In this document: positions 33,798-42,851 of the stretch, one piece after another
Position numbering within the stretch: position 1 is the first letter of the stretch
Layout of the letters: each line of letters starts with the position of its first letter
Assembly (NCBI RefSeq): GCF_000472385.1
Contig: NZ_AWZU01000001.1
Coordinates: 475,372-539,371, forward strand
Origin: Bradyrhizobium sp. ARR65
GTDB lineage: Bacteria > Pseudomonadota > Alphaproteobacteria > Rhizobiales > Xanthobacteraceae
Reading direction: 5' to 3'
Length of the DNA stretch: 64,000 bases
The notes under the pieces: model-generated
The model's input: only the letters and a program-made list of their open reading frames with translations
Told to the model about the DNA's origin: nothing
Database searches by the model: none
Position numbers and translations under genes: made by a program

Positions 33798-34205
33798 GCG
33801 TTACCTGCCTGCTGGGCCGGCAGCCTTGGTTCGGCACCAATTCGCGCCCGGACCAAGGCAATCTGCAGCCTGTTTCGCTACGGGTAACGTCTCTCGACGG
33901 AACCGGCAACCCGATTTGCAAGGCAAAGTAAGGAAGCAGGCTCGCGTGAGCCGCATCCCGGCCAACTTATGCATCATGGAGACGAAAAGGGGCCGTCCTT
34001 GGGGGTGGGACGGCCCCGAGGCTCGATTGCGGGGAGGGGGCTTCGAGCCTGCAGAGAAAGCTGGTGGTCCTCTGATAGGCTCAACCTATCAACTCGGACC
34101 AGCGTAATCTTTCGCACGCGCATGTCATTTTCGAGCTGGCACGATTTGCCTTGCGTCTCCTGCAGCCCGCGCCTGTTTGTTGCGGCCAATGTCTCTGAGC
34201 GGTTC
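33798..34205. other. Intergenic region between tandem regulator genes
   Basis: No gene is supported in these 408 bases. They hold the intrinsic terminator at 33985-34017 for the upstream regulator and, on its far side, a short palindrome TGATAGG-CTCAA-CCTATCA at 34073-34091. The promoter for the regulator gene starting at 33797 should lie between the terminator and that start. Confidence 0.6.
33985..34017 (-). terminator. Intrinsic terminator after the upstream regulator gene
   Basis: Read on the minus strand, a perfect 10-bp stem GGGGCCGTCC / GGACGGCCCC with a 9-nt loop is followed directly by TTTT. It stands about 190 bp past the stop of the regulator gene ending at 34206 and before the start of its paralog at 33797. 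The two regulators are therefore probably separate transcripts. Confidence 0.82.
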
Positions 34206-37085
34206 TCATCGCCGGGCTGAAGAAGCAGAAACGCAGGCCCACACATTCGGCTGCAGCGATGCCAACTGATCCAGCAATTGGCCGGCCGCCTTGAGATCGC
34301 GGCGGCCGAATCCCTCGGAAAATCGAACGTAAACCGGCGCAAGGACCTCGCGCGCTTCGTCATACCGCCCCTGTGCCATCCACAGCCTCGCAAGGCTGGT
34401 GGCTGTCCGCAGCTCCCAGGCCAATGCGGACTGACGTCGCGCGAGATCAAGCGATTCCTCAAGGCAGCTTTCCGCCTGCGCAAACTTGGCGCCGTTCGTC
34501 GCGATCAGCACTTCGGCCTTTACGCGAAGCATCTCGGGCATATTGAACAGGTACTTGCCAGGCCTGTCGTGAGCGATCGCTTGATCGATCGTGTCCAGCG
34601 CTTCCTGCGTTTTTCCGAGCGCGGCCAGGCCCTCCGCGAGCTGGATTCTGAAATCCGTGAGCGGGCCATAGCGATGGTTCCGCATTTTCTCCATCGCGCC
34701 TCGCAGCAGATCGATTCCGGCTTCCAGCCGGCCCTGCGCCATCATGGCCATCCCCTTTGCGCCCTCGCCAACCGCCTGGTACGGCGCAAGAGAATGCTTG
34801 CCGGCTTCCAGCAGGAGCCTGTCGACATATTCTTCGAAATTTTCCGTGTCCCAATTCCAAACGAAAATGGCGAGGGACCAGAGCAGGGCTCTTGAGAGTT
34901 TGACGGGATGGCCCACGCGGATCGCGTCGGCAACTGCTGCTCGCGCGATCTCGACAGCCTGGTCGGGGTATCCCTGCAGCCAAAGGATGCGAGCCAGGGT
35001 AATTCTGGCGCGACTGGGATAATCAAAACTCAGTTGACCGTGGATGCCAGGTCTCGCCACCGCCAACCGTGACAATGCCGCCTCGACGTAGAAGCGCGCC
35101 AGGGCAGCCTCGCCTGCAAGATGGTGGGAAATGCCGAGCGCCACCTGCATGTGCGCGAGCCGGACAGGATCGTTTGCCTTGGAGGCGGCAGCTTCGCCTC
35201 GTTTGGCTACGTCCAATGCTTCGCCAAAATTGCCGGCGGTCATGTGGAACAGGTGGAGTCGCTCGACCAGGCAGAGCTGGCTCGCCACGTCGCCGACATC
35301 TTCGGCGAGCCGAAGCGCCGTCGTGAAGAGAGCGCCGACCTCGCTGGTGGTTCCCTTGGTCAGCATCAGCGCGAGACCCAAGGCCGCGCGAAGCTTGAGT
35401 TCTCGCCTGGCATTTCGGTTGCCGTCGTCGAGCGCTTCGATGGCGCGCGTGGCCCAGAGCTGGCATTCCGTCAAAAGCGACAGCTCGAGAAAGAGAGGCA
35501 TCGAAGCCACGGCCAGCGCGACGCCGATCGCGCGCTCGCCGCGTTCGGAGAAGCACCACATCAGCGCAGCACGTATGTTTCCGAACTGGTCGGCAGCTTC
35601 GGTAAGCGTCTCGCTCGACTGGTCGCCGATGCGTTCGAGCAGGTGCAGAAAATAGCATGCGTGACGTCGCGCCGTCGTTTGGGAATCGGCGCTGGCCGCC
35701 AGTTTCTCTAGCGCATAGGCCCGTGTCGTATCGAGCAGCCGGTATCGCGTCGATGAGCTGGTGGCGCTCGCGGTCAACATCGACTTCGCGACCAGGTTGG
35801 CCAAGGCAGCCATCACCTGGCTGTCATCGGCATCATCTGATCCGGCCACCGAGCAAGCGGCTTCCAGGGTGAAATTGCCAGCGAAAACGGACAGCCGGCG
35901 AAGCACGATGCGCTCCAGCTCCGATAGGAGATTATAACTCCAATCCATCGTTGCGCGTAGCGTCTGATGCCGCGGCAGCCCGGTGCGTCGTCCTTCCCAC
36001 AGCAGTTTGAACTTGTCGTTCAGGAGCTCGATCGTGTGCTTGACGCCGTAGGCGCCGACGCGGCTGGCTGCGAGCTCGATTGCAAGGGCGATACCATCCA
36101 GCCTGCGGCATAGTTCACAGACCAGAGGGGCGTCCGCATCACTCAGCTCGAATTGGCCGCTGCTGGCGCTGGCGCGCTCGACGAAGAGCTGAACCGAAGG
36201 GAAGGCGAGTGCCTGCGTCGCCGTCAGACTGGCGTGATCCGGCGGACTCGGCAGCGGCAGCAGGCGGTGAATGTGCTCGCCCTCGACGCGCAGCGATTCC
36301 CTGCTGGTGGCCAGGATGTGGAGCCGCGGCGCTTCCCTGTAAAGCCGCTCCGCCAGCGCTGCTGCGTTCTCGATGACATGCTCACAGCAATCCAGAACGA
36401 GCAGCATTCGCTTGTTACGGAGAAATTGGACGAGCCCGTCCGACGGATCTTCGGACTGCCCCATCAGCCCGAGCGTCGAGGCGACGACATCAGGCACGAG
36501 GGCGGCGTCGTGGATTGCTCCGAGGTCAAGAAAGGACACCGCACCGGCAAACTCGCCGAGCAGGGCGTGACCTGCAGAGATGGCCACGGTCGTCTTGCCG
36601 ATGCCGCCCGGTCCAACGATGGTGACGAAGCGTTCGCCTCTCAACTTGTCCGCTATGTCGCAAATGGTTTGATCGCGCCCCACCAGCCGCATCGGCAGTG
36701 CCGGCAGGTTGTGCTGCGGCTCGCAGCTCGGTCGCATCAGGGACGATTTTGGATTACTGGGACGGGACAGTCGCGCCACGAAACAATAGCCCTGTCCCGA
36801 AACGGTGGTCAGATATCTCGCGCCATCCTTGCCATCGCCGAGCGCCTTTCGAAGGGCGGCCACATGGACCCTGAGGCTGCCCTCATCGACGGTGACGTTC
36901 GGCCACACCCTGGCCATCAATTCGTTCTTGCCGACGACTGTCCCCGCTTGCTCGATCAGGGCAATGAGTATGTCGAGTGCGCGGCCGCCCAGGTGGACGG
37001 CGCTGCCATCCCTTTCAATTCGTCTTTCCGCGACATGGAGCCGAAAGGGTCCAAAGGACACGACATGTTCGGCGGTCGGGTCCAT
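34206..37085 (-). CDS. Winged-helix / STAND ATPase / helical-repeat transcriptional regulator (paralog)
   Basis: A 959-residue protein with the same build as the protein encoded at 30966: OmpR-type winged helix in the first 110 residues (GGRALDILIALIEQAG, VDEGSLRVHVAALRKALGD, GQGYCFVARL), STAND-type ATPase (Walker A GPGGIGKTT, Walker B RMLLVLD, sensor ATSRESLRVEGE) and a long helical-repeat C-terminus. The two proteins align from end to end, which points to tandem duplication. An ATG nine codons upstream (37112) is possible; the ATG at 37085 fits the paralog better. It is followed by an intrinsic terminator and so is probably transcribed alone. The ligand and targets are unknown. Confidence 0.88.
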   Translation of the reverse strand: MDPTAEHVVSFGPFRLHVAERRIERDGSAVHLGGRALDILIALIEQAGTVVGKNELMARVWPNVTVDEGSLRVHVAALRKALGDGKDGARYLTTVSGQGYCFVARLSRPSNPKSSLMRPSCEPQHNLPALPMRLVGRDQTICDIADKLRGERFVTIVGPGGIGKTTVAISAGHALLGEFAGAVSFLDLGAIHDAALVPDVVASTLGLMGQSEDPSDGLVQFLRNKRMLLVLDCCEHVIENAAALAERLYREAPRLHILATSRESLRVEGEHIHRLLPLPSPPDHASLTATQALAFPSVQLFVERASASSGQFELSDADAPLVCELCRRLDGIALAIELAASRVGAYGVKHTIELLNDKFKLLWEGRRTGLPRHQTLRATMDWSYNLLSELERIVLRRLSVFAGNFTLEAACSVAGSDDADDSQVMAALANLVAKSMLTASATSSSTRYRLLDTTRAYALEKLAASADSQTTARRHACYFLHLLERIGDQSSETLTEAADQFGNIRAALMWCFSERGERAIGVALAVASMPLFLELSLLTECQLWATRAIEALDDGNRNARRELKLRAALGLALMLTKGTTSEVGALFTTALRLAEDVGDVASQLCLVERLHLFHMTAGNFGEALDVAKRGEAAASKANDPVRLAHMQVALGISHHLAGEAALARFYVEAALSRLAVARPGIHGQLSFDYPSRARITLARILWLQGYPDQAVEIARAAVADAIRVGHPVKLSRALLWSLAIFVWNWDTENFEEYVDRLLLEAGKHSLAPYQAVGEGAKGMAMMAQGRLEAGIDLLRGAMEKMRNHRYGPLTDFRIQLAEGLAALGKTQEALDTIDQAIAHDRPGKYLFNMPEMLRVKAEVLIATNGAKFAQAESCLEESLDLARRQSALAWELRTATSLARLWMAQGRYDEAREVLAPVYVRFSEGFGRRDLKAAGQLLDQLASLQPNVWACVSASSARR

Positions 37086-37624
37086 ATCACTATTGCCGAT
37101 TATGCTTCGCATGCGGCCGCCCGTTTTGGGAAGCCAGGCGACGGGCCGATCCTGCCCGCGGCGTCAGCGACGAGACTTGGTATGCGGTTGGGTCGTTGTA
37201 TCCGCTTGGCGCGTTACGGCCAGCAATCCTGCGGACATCGGCTGCCAAATCGCCGCAGCTCTGGACCGGCGCAACATATCCTGAGGTTTGGCAGGAAAAT
37301 CCCATGCCCATTTGTAGCGCAGTTGTCCGGGCGGGGTTAGTCATCCGAACGTTTAGTTCTTGGTCCGGTGAAACAGATGATTCCGAATTCTTCCTTTTGA
37401 ATGCTGCGGGCTGGTTGAATGCTGCGGGCTGGTCGGCGTCTTCATCGGAGGACCCAGTCCGGGATCGGATGGTTCCACAGCGCGTGGATTGGACGCCATC
37501 GTGAAGCGGAGAGCGCGATGCGGACCGTTAATGGGTCGGCCGCTCTGATGAGCAAGCGTCACGCGGCGGATGCGGGAGATGTGGGCATCCCGACCGTTGC
37601 GGAATGACGGCGGTGATCCAGGTT
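37086..37624. other. Intergenic region upstream of the second regulator
   Basis: About 540 bases between two leftward genes. Open frames here are short and show no family features. It includes an exact 18-bp tandem duplication at 37398-37433. The promoter of the regulator starting at 37085 should be in the left part; nothing recognisable as an operator was found. Confidence 0.5.
37398..37433. repeat. 18-bp tandem duplication
   Basis: The unit TGAATGCTGCGGGCTGGT occurs twice in direct succession with no mismatch. It lies in non-coding sequence about 310 bp upstream of the regulator gene starting at 37085. It is probably a replication-slippage product, although tandem sites for a DNA-binding protein cannot be excluded. 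Confidence 0.8.
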
Positions 37625-38647
37625 CTAGCCGAGCCTGGCCGCGTCGGATGTCTCGAGGCCGAACGCGCCGATGTTGGACTTCAACGGAAGCTGTTGGCTG
37701 AGGACCGACGCCATTCTGTTGCCGCTTCGCCAGCGCGCCGGGGTTTCTCCGGTGATGCGCTTGAACACGGTTGAGAAATGAGCCTGCGTACAGAAACCGA
37801 CGGCCAGCGCGACCTCGGCAAGGGGCATCTCCGTGGTTGACAGGATGTGCTTGGCACGTTCGATGCGCCGATGCAGAAGGTATTCGCGAGGACGATATCC
37901 GGTTGCTGTTCGGAACTGGGCGGCAAAATGCATGCGTGACAGGTTGGCAGCCCTGGCCAGGTCAGGGAGACTGACGCGGCGATGGAGGTGTGCGTCGACG
38001 TAGTCCTCTACGCGCCTGAGGCGCCATTTGGGCAGCGCGTTCACTCTGGCCCGCGGCAGCTTGAGGCGGGCGAGATGCATTGCAAGGGCCTGGCCGATGC
38101 AGCGGGTGAAATCCCGATAGTCAGCATTACCGTGCTTGATCAGCGTCTTGCCGAGCTGCTCAGCGAAAGAGTCGCGCAACAAAATTAGGTCGTTCAAGCT
38201 GGTCTCGGCCAAGTCAGGATCGGTCGCATCGCGATGCCTGCGTAAATAATCGGCCGAGATGTGGAAGTGCAGAAAGTCGCAGGGTGCATAAAACTCGGCA
38301 CTGAGCTGCCTGGCCGGCGCGGTCACATGCAGCGTACCCGCCGGCATGATGCCGTCGAATATGATCTGACGACCGCTTGTCAATTTCAGGCGCGTCGTCT
38401 TCAGGGCGATTCCGACGACGTAACGGTCGGCCGGTCTTGCTGCTGCCTCCCATCGGGAGGAGCTTCGGCCATCGACCCACCGCGACACCACGACATCTTC
38501 TGCAGCGTCCGATTCTAGGTCCAGGTGACGCCATTTTGGTTCAAGGCGAAGGCCTTTCGCGTCGTCGCTGCCATGCCGAAATTGCGGCTCGGGCTGAACG
38601 TTGATGTAGGGGCGGCCAGTTTGAGCGCTGAAGCTCTCTGTAAGCAT
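37625..38647 (-). CDS. AraC-family transcriptional regulator
   Basis: A 340-residue regulator with the AraC/XylS DNA-binding domain at the C-terminus (about residues 220-320): first helix-turn-helix SLPDLARAANLSRMHFAAQF, second MPLAEVALAVGFCTQAHFS, and the closing GETPARWR. The N-terminal 200 residues are an effector or dimerisation domain without a clear cupin motif. An AAAGGA ribosome site precedes the ATG at 38647. It lies between the giant regulator and an SDR gene, both read in the same direction; the gap of 250 bp to the SDR suggests independent promoters. The inducer is unknown. Confidence 0.92.
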   Translation of the reverse strand: MLTESFSAQTGRPYINVQPEPQFRHGSDDAKGLRLEPKWRHLDLESDAAEDVVVSRWVDGRSSSRWEAAARPADRYVVGIALKTTRLKLTSGRQIIFDGIMPAGTLHVTAPARQLSAEFYAPCDFLHFHISADYLRRHRDATDPDLAETSLNDLILLRDSFAEQLGKTLIKHGNADYRDFTRCIGQALAMHLARLKLPRARVNALPKWRLRRVEDYVDAHLHRRVSLPDLARAANLSRMHFAAQFRTATGYRPREYLLHRRIERAKHILSTTEMPLAEVALAVGFCTQAHFSTVFKRITGETPARWRSGNRMASVLSQQLPLKSNIGAFGLETSDAARLG

Positions 38648-38897
38648 CGCTGATCCTTTCTGAGTTCCCGCCGGCCCGAGGGCGACCGCAGAACTCGCGA
38701 ATGCAACAGTTGCGATGCTCGACAGCTTAGACGTTTCCCGCGATGAAGCTCGTTATAGATGCTTAGCGTCTGTTAGATATCGCAAATCGCCCTTGCCGGC
38801 GCGCCAGGCAAGACGCGCAAATATCGTCACGGTTTGAATGGGTTGGCGGGCCTTCACACTGCTTAACGCGCAATGCTGGCGGAAGTCGTGTCGCCTT

Positions 38898-39791
38898 TCA
38901 TTCGATAATCGCCGGCTTGAGGATGTCCTCAAGCCCGATCCGCCGCAGCAGTTCCGCGCGCGCACGATCGGCAACTCCGCAGACGGTAGCCGCGCCGTCA
39001 TGGTCCGGGTCGAAGTGGATCCGCAGGGGGCGTGTACCGAACGGAGTGTCGATGAGTTTCGCTATCGCACTTGCGATGCCCTGGGCATCGGGATCTAGCG
39101 CAGAGAGCGCGGCCAATCCCCTGAGCGCGGTTTCGCTGATATCGGCAGTCGGCCCATCCGCATACTCCTCCGCCCTGATCGTGTCGCCGGGCCTGCCAGA
39201 GCGGATATAATGATTGGGTCCCAAAGCGCCCGGGACGACGATGGTGGTTTCAATGCCCCAGCGCGCGAGCTCGCCAGCGTAGCTCAAGGCCAGAGCGTCC
39301 AGACCAGCCTTTGAAGAGGAATAGGGCCCCAGATAGGGGGATGTGCCGCCTCGCGCGCTGCTTGAGGAAATCCAGACCAGCAGACCCCGTCCCTGTTTTC
39401 GCAACTGGGGCAAGGCGGCGCGATTGACCCTTTGCGTGCTCAAAACGTTCGTATCGTAAATCTGGGCGAGCTGTTCCGGCGTAAACGCCTCGGCCGGTCC
39501 ATAAACGATCTGGCCTGCATTATGGACCACCACGTCGAGCCGGCCGTTCTCGGAGACGATTGCGTCAATTGCCGCATTGACCGAATCCTGGAACGAGACA
39601 TCGAGCTCCATGCTGCGCAGATCGATGCCATGCTCCCGTGCAAATGCTTCGATCTCCTCCACGCAATGCGCGTTGCGGCCTTTGGTTTCGCGCATCGAAG
39701 CGTACACAGTGTGCCCAGCGAGTGCCAATTCCTTGCATGTCGCTCGTCCAATGCCATTTGAAGCGCCGGTGACGACGATGATTTTGCGCAT
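38898..39791 (-). CDS. Short-chain dehydrogenase/reductase
   Basis: A 297-residue classical SDR. The cofactor motif TGASNGIG is at residues 9-16, the NAG segment HNAGQ near 92, the catalytic Ser in WISSSSARGG and the Tyr-Lys pair in YSSSKAG (Y-x3-K). The start at 39791 follows AGGGA by six bases; the frame is open 31 codons upstream but that part is not SDR-like. The ending of about 100 residues after the active site is longer than usual, typical of SDRs acting on bulky ketones or alcohols. It faces the dehydrogenase gene at 40176 divergently. Substrate unknown. Confidence 0.93.
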   Translation of the reverse strand: MRKIIVVTGASNGIGRATCKELALAGHTVYASMRETKGRNAHCVEEIEAFAREHGIDLRSMELDVSFQDSVNAAIDAIVSENGRLDVVVHNAGQIVYGPAEAFTPEQLAQIYDTNVLSTQRVNRAALPQLRKQGRGLLVWISSSSARGGTSPYLGPYSSSKAGLDALALSYAGELARWGIETTIVVPGALGPNHYIRSGRPGDTIRAEEYADGPTADISETALRGLAALSALDPDAQGIASAIAKLIDTPFGTRPLRIHFDPDHDGAATVCGVADRARAELLRRIGLEDILKPAIIE

Positions 39792-40175
39792 TCCATTCCC
39801 TGACCGTATTCCGATTATATCGTTATCGCGCGATGGACGCGCGGGTGTACGCGGTTTCGGCGCGCCAGGTCTTTCGGGCCTCACGAGCGATTTTCAAAAC
39901 GAACGAGATTTTCGGAAAGGCCCGTATTTTGACCGAGGAGACCGCTCGCGAACCCGCCTGTCATTGGCGCGTTGCGTGATTCGCACAAGGCTGGGACAGG
40001 GCATCGCCGTGCAAGTTTGCAATTTGCCGTGCCTCGTCGAAATCTTGTCGCCCTGAGCCGTTCGTTCGCGGTTTGCTGATTTCACTCGCTCCCGATCGCC
40101 GTGATACCTTCGGACCTCGAAACAGCGGAGATGAATGCCAATCGGTATGTCAGCGGCTTTCTCGGGAGAAATAAT
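39792..40175. other. Divergent intergenic region
   Basis: This 384-base stretch separates the SDR gene (leftward) from the lactate/malate-type dehydrogenase gene (rightward). A frame-compatible upstream extension exists on both sides but carries no family features. No clear operator or terminator was seen; GCAAGTTTGCAATTTGC (about 40012-40028) is a weak repeat only. Confidence 0.4.
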
Positions 40176-41111
40176 ATGAAAGTGGCGATCATTGGCACGG
40201 GGGCGGTCGGGGCTGCGTCGCTCATGGCTCTTGTGATGCGCGGCTGTGCAACCGAGATTGTTCTGATCGACAAGACGCGGGAGAAGGCGCAAGGCCTGGC
40301 GACAGATGTTCGCTATGGCGCGACACTCTCACCCTCGGTCACGGTGCGAGCCGGCGACTATGCCGATCTGAAGGGCGCCGCATTGGTGATCATTACGGCC
40401 GGCGTCAATGAGAAGGCTGGCGGCGCGACCGATCGCAGCGATCCCGCCGGCCGGCTGCGCCTGCTCGATACCAATGTCGCCGTCTATAAAGACATCATCT
40501 CGCAGCTTGATGCCGTCGTGCCCGAGATGCTGACGCTGGTCGTGACCGATCCCCCGGACCCGCTTGCCGATGCGGTACGTATGATGGGGCACAGCCGTGT
40601 CCTCAGCACCGGGACCTATCTCGACAGTCTGCGATTTGGGTTTCATCTGGCGCAGCGGTTTGGCGTTAGCCCTCATTCAGCCAGTGCTCAGGTCTTGGGC
40701 GAACATGGCACGTCGGAAGTGTTCGTCTGGTCTTCGGCACAGGTGAACGGTGTGCCGATCCAAGCCTTGTTGTCGCGCCGACCGAAAGGGGACTTCGAGG
40801 AATTTCGGCGCGAAGTCGAGCAAGAGGTAAAATACGCCAATATCTCCATTATTGAAGGCATCGGCGCGAGCCAACACGGCATCGGCATGGTCTGTGCGCG
40901 AATTGCCGAGATGATCCTGCGCGATGAACGCGCGGTGATACCGATCGGCCGCTATCATCCGGAGCACAAGGTTACGCTGTCCCTGCCAGCCGTCGTCGGT
41001 CGAGCGGGCGTCATCGAGACGCTGCAGCCGGAGCTCTCCAAAGGCGAGCAGGATGCGTTGATGCGAAGCGTCGATGCGTTGAAGGCCGCAATCGGCCGAA
41101 TGAAAATTTGA
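40176..41111 (+). CDS. Atypical L-lactate/malate dehydrogenase family protein
   Basis: A 311-residue member of the LDH/MDH family. The Rossmann motif GTGAVG (7-12) and D32 for NAD are present, as are catalytic D150, R153 and H177 (LDSLR, GEHG). The substrate-specificity loop is unusual: the common NQKPG is NEKAGG here and about eight residues are inserted before the loop helix (residues 78-97), and the conserved TNP is TDP (D125). Substrate choice is therefore probably not plain lactate or malate. A GGGAGAA ribosome site fixes the ATG at 40176; an upstream extension of 25 codons is open but lacks one. It is convergent with the DHA2 transporter gene, and divergent from the SDR gene. Confidence 0.85.
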   Translation: MKVAIIGTGAVGAASLMALVMRGCATEIVLIDKTREKAQGLATDVRYGATLSPSVTVRAGDYADLKGAALVIITAGVNEKAGGATDRSDPAGRLRLLDTNVAVYKDIISQLDAVVPEMLTLVVTDPPDPLADAVRMMGHSRVLSTGTYLDSLRFGFHLAQRFGVSPHSASAQVLGEHGTSEVFVWSSAQVNGVPIQALLSRRPKGDFEEFRREVEQEVKYANISIIEGIGASQHGIGMVCARIAEMILRDERAVIPIGRYHPEHKVTLSLPAVVGRAGVIETLQPELSKGEQDALMRSVDALKAAIGRMKI

Positions 41112-41154
41112 GCACGCGGCCTCTGGCAGCCGACGTTAAGTCTTCGGTTGAGAA

Positions 41155-42594
41155 CTAGGCCCCAAGTCTCTTCGGATCAGGCAGCCACAGCGACAGCACG
41201 CTGCCGAGGACCAGGAGGCCGACGTTGCAGCCGAGCGCAACAGCAAAGCTATGCGCATAGGCCGCTAGGTCCGGTTCGGTACCAAGCCTGCCGAAGAAGA
41301 CACCGCCGACGATTGCTACGCCGAGTGCCGCGCCGATCTGGAAGGTGGAGATCACAACTCCCGATGCCAGGCCGGCATGACGTTGGTCGATGCCTCCGAC
41401 CACCGCCTTGATCACCGAGGGTACCACGATGCCATAGCCGAGGCCGGCCACAAGAAGCGCAACCTCGAGATATCCCGGCGTTGCGCCCAGGACAGACAGG
41501 ATCACCGTGCCGAAGCCGACGACCTGGACAACGAAGCCGAGCGTCAGGGCGCGCGGCCCGAGGCGTTGCATGATGCCCGCCGAGGCGAAAGAGGCGACGA
41601 AATAGCCGATGGCGAAAGGAAGCGTGCGAAGGCCGGCGTCAAGGGGCGTCAGATGGAGACCTCCCTGCAGATAGACCGAAAAGGTCAGGTAAAAGGACGA
41701 GAGCATGTAGAACACGAGCGCCATGGCCACGCCGATCGCAAATCCCGATTCCCGGAACAGCGAGAGGTCGACGAGAGGTGAGCCGCCCCGCGAGGTCAGC
41801 CGACGTTCAAACCGAATGAAGGCGAACAGCGCGACCGGTGACAGCGCCAGCATGATGATCATCCAGAGCGGCCACCCCGTCTCGCGACCCTGGACCAGAG
41901 GATAGACGAGAAGGCCGAGAGTTGCCGAAAGCAGCACGACGCCGCCGATATCGAGCCGCTGTCCGTGGTCAGCTCGCGAGTCGCTAAGAAAGAGCAGGCT
42001 GCCCGCAATAGCAACGAGACCGATCGGCACATTGACGAGAAAGATCGCCTGCCAGGTAAAACCGAAGGGATGTGACGACACCAAAACGCCGCCGAGGATC
42101 TGGCCGGCGATATTGGCGAGCCCGAACGTTGCGCCGTAGAGCGCAAACGCCGTGCCCTGCTCGGCAGCGGGAAACAGGATGCGGATCGAGGCCAGCACCT
42201 GCGGCGCCATCACCGTCGCCGTCAGCCCCTGCAGGATACGTCCGGCGATCAGGACGCCCGGCGACCACGCAAGGCCACAAAGTACGGATGCGAGCGTAAA
42301 GCCGGCGACGCCAAGCACGAACATGCACTTGCGCCCCAGCCAGTCGCCGAGCCGACCGCCCGTGATCAGGAAGACGGCGTAAGTCGCGGCGTAGGCGGAG
42401 ATGACGAATTGCACGTCGCTCGACGTCGCATCAAGGCTCTGGCGGATTGCAGGTAGTGCGAGATTGACGACGTTGAAATCGAGCACCGGCAGGAACGCGC
42501 CGATCAAGAGGACAGGAAGCGCGAACCAGCGGCGCGGATCGCCTTCCGCTTCCAAAACGCTCCGTTTTGCAAGGGCTGCTGCGTTGACGCTCAT
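41155..42594 (-). CDS. MFS transporter, DHA2 (14-segment) family
   Basis: A 479-residue drug:H+ antiporter-2 type exporter with 14 transmembrane segments. Marks are LDFNVVNLALPAIRQSL in the first segment (motif D1), GGRLGDWLGRK (motif A), and GRILQGLTATVMAPQ (motif B). The ATG at 42594 has a GGGAG ribosome site; 33 further codons are open upstream and overlap the end of an amidase remnant. The last third is closely similar to the truncated protein encoded at 42852, so this is one of a former tandem pair. It likely exports a toxic organic compound. Confidence 0.92.
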   Translation of the reverse strand: MSVNAAALAKRSVLEAEGDPRRWFALPVLLIGAFLPVLDFNVVNLALPAIRQSLDATSSDVQFVISAYAATYAVFLITGGRLGDWLGRKCMFVLGVAGFTLASVLCGLAWSPGVLIAGRILQGLTATVMAPQVLASIRILFPAAEQGTAFALYGATFGLANIAGQILGGVLVSSHPFGFTWQAIFLVNVPIGLVAIAGSLLFLSDSRADHGQRLDIGGVVLLSATLGLLVYPLVQGRETGWPLWMIIMLALSPVALFAFIRFERRLTSRGGSPLVDLSLFRESGFAIGVAMALVFYMLSSFYLTFSVYLQGGLHLTPLDAGLRTLPFAIGYFVASFASAGIMQRLGPRALTLGFVVQVVGFGTVILSVLGATPGYLEVALLVAGLGYGIVVPSVIKAVVGGIDQRHAGLASGVVISTFQIGAALGVAIVGGVFFGRLGTEPDLAAYAHSFAVALGCNVGLLVLGSVLSLWLPDPKRLGA

Positions 42595-42693
42595 GACTTG
42601 CTCCCGCTCACCGGCGCGATCCGGTCGATCGGCCGGCATGTTGTGAATTGGTGGACGCTTAGATCTCAGGGCAGCGGATGCTTGCAATGCCAA

Positions 42694-42825
42694 TCAGTCG
42701 CCTGCTGATAGGCGTGGCCCGCCGATGCGCTCGAGCAATCCGCGGGTGAGTTCAACAGGGGAGACGTTGCGTGATCGAACAGCATCGGCCGCCTCGAGCA
42801 GGGTCGCGTAGTACATATCGAGCAT
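42694..42825 (-). pseudogene. Amidase N-terminal remnant
   Basis: An open frame of 43 codons whose product (YATLLEAADAVRSRNVS, then PVELTRGLLERIGG) matches the N-terminal helix region of amidase-signature enzymes such as GatA-like amidases. It ends at a TGA right after that segment, and nothing of the Ser-cisSer-Lys catalytic core follows. It lies in the 257-bp gap between the two DHA2 genes. I read it as the leftover of an amidase gene removed by deletion. It is too short to be functional as an amidase. Confidence 0.7.
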
Positions 42826-42851
42826 CCGTTACTCTCAATTGGAGCGGGGGG

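Noticed and set aside
36153..37340. A 395-codon open frame on the plus strand
   Set aside because: Mostly antisense to the second STAND-type regulator; the product has no recognisable fold.
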